Under the pieces are notes generated by a model. It worked only from the letters and a program-made list of their open reading frames with translations. It was not told where the DNA came from and did no database searches. Shown piece after piece: positions 45,844 through 55,017 of a DNA stretch of 64,000 nucleotides. Made by a program: the position numbers and the translations under genes. Source of the DNA: Bifidobacterium subtile (GTDB taxonomy: Bacteria > Actinomycetota > Actinomycetes > Actinomycetales > Bifidobacteriaceae); assembly GCF_000741775.1 (NCBI RefSeq), contig NZ_JGZR01000007.1:186001-250000 (forward strand), read 5' to 3'. Numbering within the stretch: the first letter of the stretch is position 1; each line of letters starts with the position of its first letter.

Positions 45844-46535
45844 ACGGTATCACTAAAACCATGCGTTTAGACGCTCTGCGGCTAATATCAGATGGTCTTC
45901 TGACCATAATTGCCTTGGCTGTGCTTCCTCCCTTCTTCGGTCTGCTGTTTAGGCAAATGCTCGGACAGGGGGCTTTGGATTTGCTGATGGGCGTGATTAT
46001 GGCTGAGATAGCAATGGTTACCGCATCTCTTACGATGACCATGTTCGTGCGGGAGGACCAGAATGACCATCGGCGAATTAACGCAATATTGCCAGTTTCT
46101 CGTGACACTCAAGTTGCGGGACGCTATCTGCTGATGTTCATTGTGGACATAATCGCGGTAACTGAATTTGCGCTCTGCGTGCTCTTACTCGCTATACTTG
46201 GCACAGGAGCGATAACACAGGCTGCACTGATGGCTGGGGTAGGCCTCTTTGGTGCATGCATGGTTACGCAGGCCATCCTGATGCCGTTGATGTATCAATT
46301 CTCCTCCGCGAAAATCGCGCAGATTATCGTCCTGATATTCATGCTACTGATATGCGTCGCGCTTGTCGGAGGCTTCATGCTCGAAAATCAGATAGCCGCC
46401 ATCATAGCGTGGCTGACGACGCACATCTTCGTCTCAACGCTGCTAACTGTGCTCATCGCTGTGGCGTTTGTCGCCGCTGTGGTCGCTGCCTCGTTGTCGA
46501 TTTCGACCCGCATCAATCGCAGCAAGGAGCTGTAA
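45840..46535 (+). CDS. ABC-2 type permease of the GntR-ABC operon
   Basis: Membrane protein of 231 residues with about six hydrophobic helices (LLTIIALAVLPPFFGLLF, IIVLIFMLLICVALVGGFML, LLTVLIAVAFVAAVVAASL). The block MFVREDQNDHRRINAILPVS between helices is characteristic of the ABC-2 permease relatives in such operons. It follows the ATPase by an ATGA overlap. The gene is more AT-rich and uses rarer codons than its neighbours, so it may have evolved fast or been acquired. Confidence 0.82.
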   Translation: MNGITKTMRLDALRLISDGLLTIIALAVLPPFFGLLFRQMLGQGALDLLMGVIMAEIAMVTASLTMTMFVREDQNDHRRINAILPVSRDTQVAGRYLLMFIVDIIAVTEFALCVLLLAILGTGAITQAALMAGVGLFGACMVTQAILMPLMYQFSSAKIAQIIVLIFMLLICVALVGGFMLENQIAAIIAWLTTHIFVSTLLTVLIAVAFVAAVVAASLSISTRINRSKEL

Positions 46536-46564
46536 GACTGCGATACGGGTGCGTTCGGCAGCGG

Positions 46565-46672
46565 ATTCACACTAACGAAGGTGTCCGTGAACAAAGAATC
46601 GTGAAATGGCACGGACGCACTCGGGTGACGACGATTCGTCAATGGACTGTGGATGGTTCGTTGGTGTGAGAT
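46565..46672. repeat. Nested palindrome after the ABC-2 permease gene
   Basis: Outer arms ATTCACACTAACGAA (46565-46579) and TTCGTTGGTGTGAGAT (46657-46672) pair. An inner pair GTGTCCGTG (46581-46589) / CACGGACGCAC (46610-46620) and a further short match GAATCGT/ACGATTC lie inside. No T run. Confidence 0.6.
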
Positions 46673-46729
46673 ACGTATGACTCGTTGCCTGCAGCGACAC
46701 TGTGACCGGATTCAGGCCCAAAACGGCGC

Positions 46730-46929
46730 ATCTCTGCTATCTGTAGTGCATTATCGCGTTCGCGCGGGTCTATCTCCGCTATCTGTATTGTCCGTAGAAG
46801 CAGCAACGATGTTGGAGCGGCCCAAAGCAGTCATGTGAAGCCACTCAGCCATCGACTCAGCCGAATAATGCACTACAGATAGCGGAGATATACCCGCGTA
46901 GCCTCCGATAAGCACTACAGATAAGGCCG
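46730..46929. repeat. Dyad of CTATCTGTAGTGC repeats before thrC terminus (family B)
   Basis: Left units at 46730-46754 and about 46767-46790 (TCTCTGCTATCTGTAGTGCAT; TCTATCTCCGCTATCTGTAT) are mirrored by right units at 46865-46894 and about 46910-46929 (GCACTACAGATAGCGGAGAT; GCACTACAGATA). The space between is about 75-110 nt. The plan is the same as family A (two left, two right, centre of about 100 nt) but the sequence is different. Confidence 0.7.
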
Positions 46930-47055
46930 ATACACTGCCCAACTGCCCGGGATGCCCTCACAATGCCGCTCATAGTGTCATGAAAGGGCTGAACATGCTG
47001 CCGCAGCCGCCATCATCGCAGCCAGCGCACTAATCGTTGTGCCATGCCGGCCATG

Positions 47056-48558
47056 TCACAGTTTGGCTGCAGCATCCTTGACGGCGTCGCGCATGGCGTC
47101 GATGTCGATGGCACCGTCGAAGCGGGGCTGGGCGTGCTCTAGGTCGCGCAGGGACTTTGGCGCGGTGGTGCCGGTGGCGGCGGCAAGCGTGTCCATGCAG
47201 TCGAAGTCGCTGCCGGAGGCGTCAAGCCCAAGCGATTCGTCGACGACGCGGGGGAACTTGTACGGGCTGGCGGTGCTCAGCAGCACGCGGGGAGTGGCCG
47301 GATCGCGCGGCATGCGCTGCATGACGAAGTAACCGCAGGCGGTATGCGGGTCGATAACATAGCGGTTGCGCTCCCAGCAGTCGTGGATTGCCTCGCGTAC
47401 CTGGCTTTCATCGGCCCAGCCGGTGCCGAACAGCGTACGGATCTTGGCCAGCAGCGGCTCGGGCACTTCGAACGCGCCCCAGTCCTTGAGGTCGCTCATG
47501 AGCATCTGGATCAGTCGCGGATCCTTGTCGGCCATGTAGTAGAGCATGCGTTCGAGATTCGAGGAGACGAGGATGTCCATCGAGGGCGAAATCGTCTGAT
47601 AGAACGGCCGCTGGCGGTTGTATGTTCCAGACGTGAGGAAGTCGAAGAGGACGTTGTTCTTGTCGCTGGCGACGATGAGATGCTTGACCGGCAGGCCCAG
47701 CAGCTTGGCATAATATCCGGCGAGCACGTCGCCGAAGTTGCCGGTCGGCACGCAGAACTCCACGCCGTCGCCCAGCGCTATCGCGCCGCGTTCGACCAGC
47801 TGCACGTAGGCCGAGAAGTAGTACACGACCTGCGGCACGAGCCTGCCGACGTTGATGGAATTCGCGGAGGAGAGCACCACATGATGCTCCTGCGCGAGTT
47901 CTTGAGCCAGCTCAGTGTCGGAGAACAGCTCCTTGACGGCGCTCTGCGCATCGTCGAAGTTGCCGCGCACCGCGCAGACGTTCACATTGGAGCCGGCCTG
48001 CGTGGTCATCTGCAGCTGCTGGATTTCGCTGACTTTGCCTTCGGGGTAGAAGACGGTGATGCCGGTTCCCGGCGCGTCGGCGAATCCGGCGAGCGCCGCC
48101 TTGCCCGTGTCGCCCGAAGTGGCGGTCAGAATCATGATCTTCTCTTGGGCGTCGCCGCCGGCAGGAGTGGTCCGAGCCATGAAGCGCGGCAAGATCTGCA
48201 AGGCCACGTCCTTGAAGGCGCAGGTGGGGCCGTTGAACAGTTCCAGCACGTAATCGTCGCCCAAGGGCTTGAGCGGCGTGATCGCCGCATCGGACCACTG
48301 CGAGCCGTACGCCTCGGCGATGCACTGCGCGAGTTCGGCCTCGTCGAAGTCGTCAAGCAATGCGCCGAGCACTGAGGCGGCGATCTCCTGATAGGACTTG
48401 CCGACCAGCGCTGCCACATCAACCGTCCGCTCGCCCAGCGCATCGGTGACGAACAGGCCGCCGTCCTCGGCCAAGCCGCGCCGGATGGCCTGCTTCGCGC
48501 TCAGCGCCTCTCCGTTGATGGCATCATTGACCCCGCGTGTGCTGTGGAAGGTGTTCAC
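47056..48558 (-). CDS. thrC: Threonine synthase
   Basis: PLP enzyme that turns O-phosphohomoserine into threonine, last step of threonine synthesis. 500 residues. The N-terminal block STRGVNDAINGEALSAKQAI resembles the long-form enzyme. The Schiff-base Lys is K116 in GPTCAFKDVALQ; the phosphate-loop ATSGDTGKAALAGFAD and GSNVNVCAVRGNFDDAQ are intact. Start is GTG 48558 with AAGGACGAG upstream. It is divergent from proA with 262 nt between starts. Confidence 0.95.
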   Translation of the reverse strand: MNTFHSTRGVNDAINGEALSAKQAIRRGLAEDGGLFVTDALGERTVDVAALVGKSYQEIAASVLGALLDDFDEAELAQCIAEAYGSQWSDAAITPLKPLGDDYVLELFNGPTCAFKDVALQILPRFMARTTPAGGDAQEKIMILTATSGDTGKAALAGFADAPGTGITVFYPEGKVSEIQQLQMTTQAGSNVNVCAVRGNFDDAQSAVKELFSDTELAQELAQEHHVVLSSANSINVGRLVPQVVYYFSAYVQLVERGAIALGDGVEFCVPTGNFGDVLAGYYAKLLGLPVKHLIVASDKNNVLFDFLTSGTYNRQRPFYQTISPSMDILVSSNLERMLYYMADKDPRLIQMLMSDLKDWGAFEVPEPLLAKIRTLFGTGWADESQVREAIHDCWERNRYVIDPHTACGYFVMQRMPRDPATPRVLLSTASPYKFPRVVDESLGLDASGSDFDCMDTLAAATGTTAPKSLRDLEHAQPRFDGAIDIDAMRDAVKDAAAKL

Positions 48559-48820
48559 GTCTCGTCCTTGGTAACTGGGAAATCGGATTAACGTCTTCCC
48601 AGTTTAGCGGCATCACTGGTCCGGCCTTGGTTCGGCCTTGGTATGACCCGGCTCGACTGATTGATGCGCGGTTCATCGAGACGTTGCCGCTGGAATGCTG
48701 CCGCCGAGAAGTTACTGACAGAAGCTTCGCATGATGTACGCGCTTTGTGATTTCAGTGTGATTTCAGCGCCACAGGGAAACGGCTCGAAACGCAGGCCAT
48801 CCTGAGGTACGCTGTGGGGT

Positions 48821-50209
48821 ATGACTACAGGCGAGAGCACACAATCAGGCGAGCGTATGGCGACGCAAGCCGCAACAGCACAGACTGCGGCACGGTCCAC
48901 AGGCGCGAAGCAGGAGCCGGACGAGCTGGATGCGCATGTCTTCGAGCAGGTCTGTGCGCTTGCCGACGCTGCAGCCGACGCCCAGCAGGAGCTTGGCCGG
49001 GCGAATGGCGAGGCGAGAAATGAACTGCTTGCAGTGCTTGCCGACGCATTGGATGCGCATGCGGATGAGATCGCCGCCGCCAATGCGCTGGACATGCAGG
49101 CCGCATTCGATTCGGGCATGGATGCCGGCAAGCTCGACCGGCTGCGCTTCGACGCCGAGCGCGTCGGGGCTGCGGCGCTGGGTGTGCGCCATGTGGCGAC
49201 GCTGCCGGATCCCTTGGGCCAGACGGTGCGCGGCTACACGCTGCCCAACGGATTGCGGCTCAACCAGATTCGCGTGCCGATGGGCGTGATGGGCATGATC
49301 TACGAAGCCCGCCCGAACGTCACGGTCGATGTGGCTTCGCTGTGCCTCAAATCGGGCAATGCGGTGCTGCTGCGGGGAGGGCATGCCGCGCAGCGCACCA
49401 ACGCCGCCACATTGCAGGTCGTCAGCGAAGTATTGCAATCGCATGGCTTCAAGCCGGCGCTGGTCGCTTCGGTCGATGAGTTCGGCAGAATGGGCGCTAC
49501 CGCGATGATGCAGGCGCGCGGGCATATCGATGTGCTGGTGCCGCGCGGGGGAGCGGGACTCATCCGCGCGGTGGTCGAGCAGTCCAAAGTTCCGGTCATC
49601 GAAACCGGCGCAGGCAACGTGCATATCTACGTCGATCGCGCGGCTGACCTAAGCAAAGCCGTGCCCATTATCATCAACGCGAAAACCCAGCGCGTCGGCG
49701 TGTGCAACGCGGCGGAGAAGCTGCTCGTGCACCGCGATGTCGCGCAGACCTTCCTGCCGGTTGCCGCCCAGGCGCTCGCCCAGGCCGGAGTGACGCTGCG
49801 GGTCGATGAACGCTCGTACGAGATTGTCTCGAAGGGCGACATTCAGGGGCTGCAACTGGAACGCGCAACCGCCGAGGACTGGGACACGGAGTATCTGGCG
49901 CTCATCATGGGCGTCAAGGTCGTGGATTCGCTGGACGAGGCGATCGCGCATATCAATGCGCATTCGACCGGGCATACCGAATCCATACTCACCGAGGACT
50001 ACGGCGCGGTGGGGGAGTTCACCGAGCGCATCGATTCGGCGGTGGTCATGGTAAACGCCTCCACGAGATTCACCGACGGCGGCGTGTTCGGCTTCGGCGC
50101 CGAACTGGGCATCTCCACGCAGAAGATGCATGCGCGCGGGCCCATGGGCTTGCAGGAGATGACGACCACCAAGTGGATCGGCTACGGCAACGGGCAGGTA
50201 CGTCGATGA
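48821..50209 (+). CDS. proA: Glutamate-5-semialdehyde dehydrogenase (gamma-glutamyl phosphate reductase)
   Basis: NADPH-dependent reduction of gamma-glutamyl phosphate in proline synthesis. 462 residues. The conserved block [25 protein letters not shown] [17 protein letters not shown], the [12 protein letters not shown] motif and the catalytic Cys in [15 protein letters not shown] are present. It has about 35 extra N-terminal residues rich in Ala/Thr/Gln, so the start is uncertain: ATG 48821 has a weak site, and an ATG 12 codons on (48857) is also in frame. It overlaps the next gene by 4 nt. No proB is visible. Confidence 0.93.
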   Translation: MTTGESTQSGERMATQAATAQTAARSTGAKQEPDELDAHVFEQVCALADAAADAQQELGRANGEARNELLAVLADALDAHADEIAAANALDMQAAFDSGMDAGKLDRLRFDAERVGAAALGVRHVATLPDPLGQTVRGYTLPNGLRLNQIRVPMGVMGMIYEARPNVTVDVASLCLKSGNAVLLRGGHAAQRTNAATLQVVSEVLQSHGFKPALVASVDEFGRMGATAMMQARGHIDVLVPRGGAGLIRAVVEQSKVPVIETGAGNVHIYVDRAADLSKAVPIIINAKTQRVGVCNAAEKLLVHRDVAQTFLPVAAQALAQAGVTLRVDERSYEIVSKGDIQGLQLERATAEDWDTEYLALIMGVKVVDSLDEAIAHINAHSTGHTESILTEDYGAVGEFTERIDSAVVMVNASTRFTDGGVFGFGAELGISTQKMHARGPMGLQEMTTTKWIGYGNGQVRR

Positions 50210-50826
50210 GCGAGGGAATCGGGGAAGCGGCAGAAGCGCAGGCTGGTATGACGGATTTGAGCGTCTCCGAGCAGCTGGCCGTCAAACGCGGCGTTGACCT
50301 GAACGACCAGCGACTATGGCTCAAAATCGCTTCGGAACGCCTCAGCATCGTACGCTACGTGTTCCTCGTGCAGGTGGAGGACGGCATCGCCTCCGCCTCG
50401 CAGCGCGCCGCGCTCGAATACGCTGATGCGGTGCTCATCGGCTGGCCCGACAACGATTCGCCCGAAGTGCGCGACTTGGAGGATCACGAGTTCGACACGG
50501 TCAGAAACCTCATGGCGATCATGGAGCGGCATATCGCCGCCTTCACCGCGCAGGAGTGCGAGGGCGAGGTCGACGCCATGAGCGACATGCTGGTGCAGAT
50601 CACCGATTGCGTCGCCCAAGTGCGCCGCCTGTTCCAGCCGGACTTCCCGTTGCCGACCTTTGACGAGATCAGCAAGGTCGTGCAGGAGGAATGGGATGAG
50701 GATATGGGCAAGATCGACTCTCCGGATGCGGCAGCCAGCGCCGAGGGCATCGAGCGACAGACCGAGCATGCCGACGAGCAGCGCGAAACCAGCCAGACCA
50801 GCGACGCGGAGGGACGTGCGGCATGA
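50206..50826 (+). CDS. Conserved hypothetical protein between proA and nadD
   Basis: 206 residues, mostly helical and acidic. The middle contains long charged helices ([27 protein letters not shown] shown in part) and ends in a Gln/Glu/Ser-rich tail ([15 protein letters not shown]). No transmembrane segment or known motif is visible. It overlaps proA by 4 nt at its start and nadD by 4 nt at its end, so it is translationally coupled in the proA-nadD operon. I do not recognise the family. Confidence 0.7.
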   Translation: MSEGIGEAAEAQAGMTDLSVSEQLAVKRGVDLNDQRLWLKIASERLSIVRYVFLVQVEDGIASASQRAALEYADAVLIGWPDNDSPEVRDLEDHEFDTVRNLMAIMERHIAAFTAQECEGEVDAMSDMLVQITDCVAQVRRLFQPDFPLPTFDEISKVVQEEWDEDMGKIDSPDAAASAEGIERQTEHADEQRETSQTSDAEGRAA

Positions 50827-51590
50827 CTCACGTCGCAGGCGGCGCGGCATCCAGGCGGTATACGGTGCAATCTCCAGGAACTGCTTCGGGAAGCAGCCCA
50901 GCCGGTTCTCCGGTCGGCGAGGAACGCCGCATGTCCGAGCTTTCGCTGCCGCAGTACAACGCCCGCCGCGCCCGGCGTTCGACGCGTGGCAACCGGCATG
51001 AACGCCCGCGCATCGGCATCATGGGCGGCACTTTCGACCCGATTCACAACGGCCACTTGGTCGCCGCCTCCGAGGTGGCATGGGTCTACGACTTGGACGA
51101 GGTCATTTTCGTGCCCACCGGCCGCCCTGTGTTCAAACTGGACAAGCAGGTCACGAACGCCGAGGACCGCTATCTGATGACGGTGATCGCCACGGCATCC
51201 AACCCCCAATTCACCGTATCCCGAGTCGATATCGACCGCCCCGGCATCACCTACACGATCGACACGCTGCGCGACCTGCACGCCGAGTACCCCGATGCGG
51301 AGCTGTTCTTCATCACCGGAGCCGACGCCGTCGCGGAGATCCTGCATTGGAAGGACGCCGACGGCATGTGGGATCTGGCGCATTTCGTGGCCGTCACCCG
51401 GCCGGGGTATTCCCAGCCGCAAACGGCTTCCATTCCGATTTCGAAGAAGGTCGATGCCTTGGAGATTCCTGCGCTGGCCATCTCCTCGACCGACGTGCGC
51501 GGCCGCGCTTCGCGCGGGGAGCCGGTGTGGTATCTCGTGCCCGACGGCGTGGTGCAGTACATCGGCAAACACGGCCTGTATCAAGGCTGA
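50823..51590 (+). CDS. nadD: Nicotinate-nucleotide adenylyltransferase with N-terminal extension
   Basis: Adenylylates NaMN to make deamido-NAD. 255 residues. The fold starts near residue 64 with the nucleotide motif [33 protein letters not shown] is the conserved C-terminal ATP block. About 60 residues before the fold are Ser/Gly/Arg-rich and unlike the family, though an internal ATG near residue 37 ([18 protein letters not shown]) is possible. The first ATG overlaps the upstream stop (ATGA), which favours the long form. nadD in actinobacteria is usually beside rsfS; here prs, tRNA-Gln and glmU lie between. Confidence 0.93.
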   Translation: MTHVAGGAASRRYTVQSPGTASGSSPAGSPVGEERRMSELSLPQYNARRARRSTRGNRHERPRIGIMGGTFDPIHNGHLVAASEVAWVYDLDEVIFVPTGRPVFKLDKQVTNAEDRYLMTVIATASNPQFTVSRVDIDRPGITYTIDTLRDLHAEYPDAELFFITGADAVAEILHWKDADGMWDLAHFVAVTRPGYSQPQTASIPISKKVDALEIPALAISSTDVRGRASRGEPVWYLVPDGVVQYIGKHGLYQG

Positions 51591-51699
51591 ACGGCTTCTC
51601 GCAGACCTTGGCTTTGCGCCTGCCAGCCGTGTCGGGCAGGTCTGCGGACGAGATTAGTATGGGTCAAGTCCACTTCAGCGAACAACGTTTGGAGATACG

Positions 51700-52719
51700 G
51701 TGAGCGCTATCCTCGCAGGCAAGCCCGATAAGAACCTCATACTCGTTACCGGCAGGGCGCATCCCAAGCTGGCTGCCGATGTCGCCAGCCAGCTTGGCAT
51801 CGACGTCCTGGAAACCACGGCATACGACTTCGCCAACGGCGAGATGTACGTGCGCTACACCGAATCGGTGCGTGGCGCGGACGTTTTCGTGCTGCAGAGC
51901 CACGCCGGTCAGATCAACAAGTCGATTATGGAGCAGCTCATCATGATCGACGCGCTCAAGCGCGCCTCCGCCCGCTCCATCACTGCAGTATGCCCGCTGC
52001 TGGGCTATTCGCGCCAGGACAAGAAGCATCTTGGCCGCGAGCCCATCTCGTGTCGTCTGGTCTTCGACCTGCTTAGAACCGCCGGCGCCGACCGCATCAT
52101 GAGCGTGGATTTGCATGCCGCGCAGTCGCAGGGCTTCTTCGACGGCCCGGTGGATCATCTCATCGCCATGCCCGTGCTGGTCGACTACATCCGCGACCGC
52201 TTCGCCGGCAAGCTCGGCAACGTCGCCGTGGTCTCGCCGGATGCCGGTCGCATCCGCGTCGCCGAGCAATGGGCCCAGCGGCTGGGCGGCGGCCCGCTTG
52301 CTTTCGTGCACAAGACGCGCGATGTCACCCGGCCCAATCAGGCCGTCGCGCACCGCATCGTCGGCGATGTGGAGGGCAAGGACTGCGTGCTCGTCGACGA
52401 TCTGATCGACACCGCCGGCACGATAGCCGGCGCATGCGGCGTACTTAAGGAGTCCGGTGCGCATTCGGTCACGGTCGTGGCCACGCACGGCGTGTTCTCG
52501 GGGCCGGCCATCGAACGGCTCAAGGAGTCCGGCGCGCGCGAAGTCGTGGTTACCGACACGGTGCCGATCGATGATTCCAAGCGCTGGGACGGGCTGACCG
52601 TCCTGTCCATCGCGCCGCTGCTGGCCAGCGCCATCCGCGCCGTGTTCGAGGACGGCTCGGTGGCCGAGCTCTTCGACACCTATCCCGAGCATCACGGGCA
52701 GGGCTTCCTGTTCGCGTGA
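51700..52719 (+). CDS. prs: Ribose-phosphate pyrophosphokinase
   Basis: Makes PRPP from ribose 5-phosphate and ATP for nucleotide, histidine and NAD synthesis. 339 residues. The N-terminal nucleotide domain has VTGRAHPKLAADVASQLG and the flexible loop SRQDKKHLGREPIS; the metal/PRPP loop is VDDLIDTAGTIAGACG, where one Gly of the usual motif is replaced by Ala. DLHAAQSQGFFD is conserved. Start is GTG 51700 with GGAG 5 nt upstream. The tRNA-Gln gene and glmU follow. Confidence 0.95.
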   Translation: MSAILAGKPDKNLILVTGRAHPKLAADVASQLGIDVLETTAYDFANGEMYVRYTESVRGADVFVLQSHAGQINKSIMEQLIMIDALKRASARSITAVCPLLGYSRQDKKHLGREPISCRLVFDLLRTAGADRIMSVDLHAAQSQGFFDGPVDHLIAMPVLVDYIRDRFAGKLGNVAVVSPDAGRIRVAEQWAQRLGGGPLAFVHKTRDVTRPNQAVAHRIVGDVEGKDCVLVDDLIDTAGTIAGACGVLKESGAHSVTVVATHGVFSGPAIERLKESGAREVVVTDTVPIDDSKRWDGLTVLSIAPLLASAIRAVFEDGSVAELFDTYPEHHGQGFLFA

Positions 52720-52880
52720 GCCCCTCTGCAATCGCAACCGGCTGCCGGTGCGCCGCCAGCCACGATCAAAGCACTGCGACCTGCCGCGGCGTTGCGTGCA
52801 AAGCCCGCGCGACGGCATGCGGCACGCCATAAGTCGCGGGGTATGGCATAATAATCACTTGGCAAGGTAAAGCTTGCCGA

Positions 52881-52951
52881 TCCCCCATGGTGTAATGGCA
52901 GCACACGGGTCTTTGGAACCCTTAGTCTTGGTTCGAATCCAGGTGGGGGAA
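52881..52951 (+). tRNA. tRNA-Gln (anticodon TTG)
   Basis: The acceptor arms TCCCCCA (52881-52887) and TGGGGGA (52944-52950) pair, with A52951 as discriminator. The anticodon loop CTTTGGA carries TTG, which reads CAA and CAG. The T arm shows GGTTCGAATCC. No CCA is encoded. It sits between prs and glmU, as in other actinobacteria; a CATAAT at 52847-52852 may be the -10 box. Confidence 0.95.
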
Positions 52952-53048
52952 CGTTACGGTTCTCGAACTTGCATACCGCGCTGCTGCGCGTCAGTTCGAG
53001 ACCGGTGCTCTCACGGGGTGCAAACCGAAGAATTGGAGATATAGCCAT

Positions 53049-54434
53049 ATGGTGTTGTCCGCCGCAATCATTCTCGCCGCCGGAGAAGGCACGCGCATGC
53101 ATTCAGCCAAGCCCAAGGTGCTGCACGAATTCGCCGGACGCACATTCCTTGAACGCGTCATGTCCGCCGTCGCCGCCCAAAGCCCTGACGCGCTCGCCGT
53201 CGTCGTGCATTATCAGGCGCAGCGCGTGTCGCAGGCGGCGCAGGACTATAACGCAAGCGTCGAGATCGTCATGCAGGACGACGTGCCCGGTACCGGACGC
53301 GCCGTGCAGTGCGCGATGGGCCAGCTCAACGCCAACGGGCCGCTGTCGGGCCCGGTGCTGATCGCCGCATCGGACATGCCGCTGCTGGATGCCGAAACCC
53401 TGCGCAGCCTGCTCGAGTTCCATGCGAGCAGCGGCAACGATGCCACGGTGCTCACCACGACGCTTGCGGATCCGGCCGGCTACGGCCGCATCATCCGCGG
53501 CAACGATGGCGGCGTGCTGCGCGTGGTCGAGCAGAAGGACGCCAACCGCAGCGAGCTGGCGGTGCATGAGGTGAACACCTCGGTCTACGTCTTCGACGCC
53601 GCCGTGCTCACGCAGGCCGTCGCCGGCCTTGACGACAGCAACGCGCAGGGCGAGTTCTACCTGACCGATGCCTTGGAGGTCGCGCGCGAGCATGGCCGGG
53701 TCGGCGCCTACGAGGCTCCGGATCCGCTGAGCGTCGAGGGCGTCAACGACCGCGTGCAGCTGGCCTCGCTCGCCCGGCAGCACAACTCCCGTATTTGCGA
53801 GGATTGGATGCGCCGGGGCGTGACGATACTCGACCCGCAGACAACTTGGATCGAAGACGAGGTGACATTGGACACCGATGTGACCGTGCTGCCCGGCTGC
53901 TTCCTGCAAGGCCATACCGTCGTGCATGAAAACGCCGTCATCGGCCCGTACACGACGCTTATCGACGCGACCATCGACGAGGCCGCGCGAGTGGAGCGCT
54001 CGCGCGTGCAGGAGTCGCACGTCGGCGCATCCGCGAACATCGGCCCGTGGACCTATTTGCGCCCGGGCAACGACCTCGGCGAGGATTCGAAGGCCGGCGC
54101 GTACGTCGAAATGAAGAAAGCGCATATCGGCGCAGGCACCAAAGTGCCGCACCTGAGCTACGTGGGCGACGCCGATCTGGGCGAGCATACGAATATCGGC
54201 GGCGGCACCATCACGGCCAACTACGACGGTGTGCACAAGCACCACACCCGCATCGGTTCGAACGTCCATGTGGGCGCGGGCAATCTCTTCGTCGCGCCGG
54301 TCGAAGTGGGCGACAACGTGACCACGGGCGCCGGCTCGGTCGTGCGCCACGCGACTCCGGACGACGCGATGGTCTACTCGGAGAACACGCAGCATATCGT
54401 CGAAGACTGGAAGCCAAGCTGGGAACGAGAATAA
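53049..54434 (+). CDS. glmU: Bifunctional UDP-GlcNAc pyrophosphorylase / glucosamine-1-phosphate acetyltransferase
   Basis: Makes UDP-GlcNAc for peptidoglycan. 461 residues. The uridyltransferase domain has LAAGEGTRMHSAKPKVLHEF and the EQKDANRSELAVHEVNTSVY and ALNDAGGEFYLTD-like NAQGEFYLTDALEVA blocks. The C-terminal left-handed beta helix (from about residue 255) carries the acetyltransferase, with the catalytic His region KVPHLSYVGDADLGEHTN and GGGTITANYDG. ATG 53049 follows the tRNA by 97 nt, so it may share its promoter. Confidence 0.95.
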   Translation: MVLSAAIILAAGEGTRMHSAKPKVLHEFAGRTFLERVMSAVAAQSPDALAVVVHYQAQRVSQAAQDYNASVEIVMQDDVPGTGRAVQCAMGQLNANGPLSGPVLIAASDMPLLDAETLRSLLEFHASSGNDATVLTTTLADPAGYGRIIRGNDGGVLRVVEQKDANRSELAVHEVNTSVYVFDAAVLTQAVAGLDDSNAQGEFYLTDALEVAREHGRVGAYEAPDPLSVEGVNDRVQLASLARQHNSRICEDWMRRGVTILDPQTTWIEDEVTLDTDVTVLPGCFLQGHTVVHENAVIGPYTTLIDATIDEAARVERSRVQESHVGASANIGPWTYLRPGNDLGEDSKAGAYVEMKKAHIGAGTKVPHLSYVGDADLGEHTNIGGGTITANYDGVHKHHTRIGSNVHVGAGNLFVAPVEVGDNVTTGAGSVVRHATPDDAMVYSENTQHIVEDWKPSWERE

Positions 54435-54543
54435 CAGTGGGAACGACGCAATCCATGGGACGACGCAACTCGCGAAGATTAAGGAAATCAGTAGGAATGG
54501 CACAATTGGCACAAACGGCACAGGCAATGAGAACGGTGACATC

Positions 54544-54960
54544 ATGAGCGCGCAATCCAATTCCATCGCCGCCGTGCGCATTGCCGCCGCGGCCGCCGAC
54601 CGTCTGAAGGCTACGAATATCGTCGCCTTCGATGTGAGCAATCTGCTGGGCATCACCGAGATCATGTTCATCGCGACCGCCTCGAACGAGCGGCAGGTGC
54701 TCGCCGTGGGGCAGGAGATCGAAAAGGACCTCTATCTGCATGCGGGGCAGTTGCAGCCGCGCGAGCGTGAAGGTCTGACCGAGGCGCAGTGGGTGCTGCT
54801 CGACTATGGCGATTTCGTCGTGCATATCATGCATGAGGAGGCTCGCGCATACTATGGCCTTGAACGGCTGTGGAAGGATTGCCCGCAGATCGATCTGGAG
54901 CTGCCGGCGCAAGAGCAGGAGCCGCAGGAGTCTCGGGCAGCGCAAGGGATTCACGACTAG
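54544..54960 (+). CDS. rsfS: Ribosome silencing factor RsfS
   Basis: Binds ribosomal protein L14 and blocks subunit joining when nutrients are scarce. 138 residues, DUF143/Iojap family: ATNIVAFDVSNLLGITEIMFIATASN is the strand-turn-strand core and DYGDFVVHIMHEEARAYYGLERLWKD the conserved C-terminal block, including the Tyr/Leu motif. A short Gln/Glu-rich tail follows. Start ATG 54544. It precedes the histidine phosphatase as in many actinobacteria. Confidence 0.94.
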   Translation: MSAQSNSIAAVRIAAAAADRLKATNIVAFDVSNLLGITEIMFIATASNERQVLAVGQEIEKDLYLHAGQLQPREREGLTEAQWVLLDYGDFVVHIMHEEARAYYGLERLWKDCPQIDLELPAQEQEPQESRAAQGIHD

Positions 54961-55017
54961 AGCCGTTGCGCCGTATCGCCACACGCGCCATGACCGCCAC
55001 GAGGAAGGGATGAGGCA

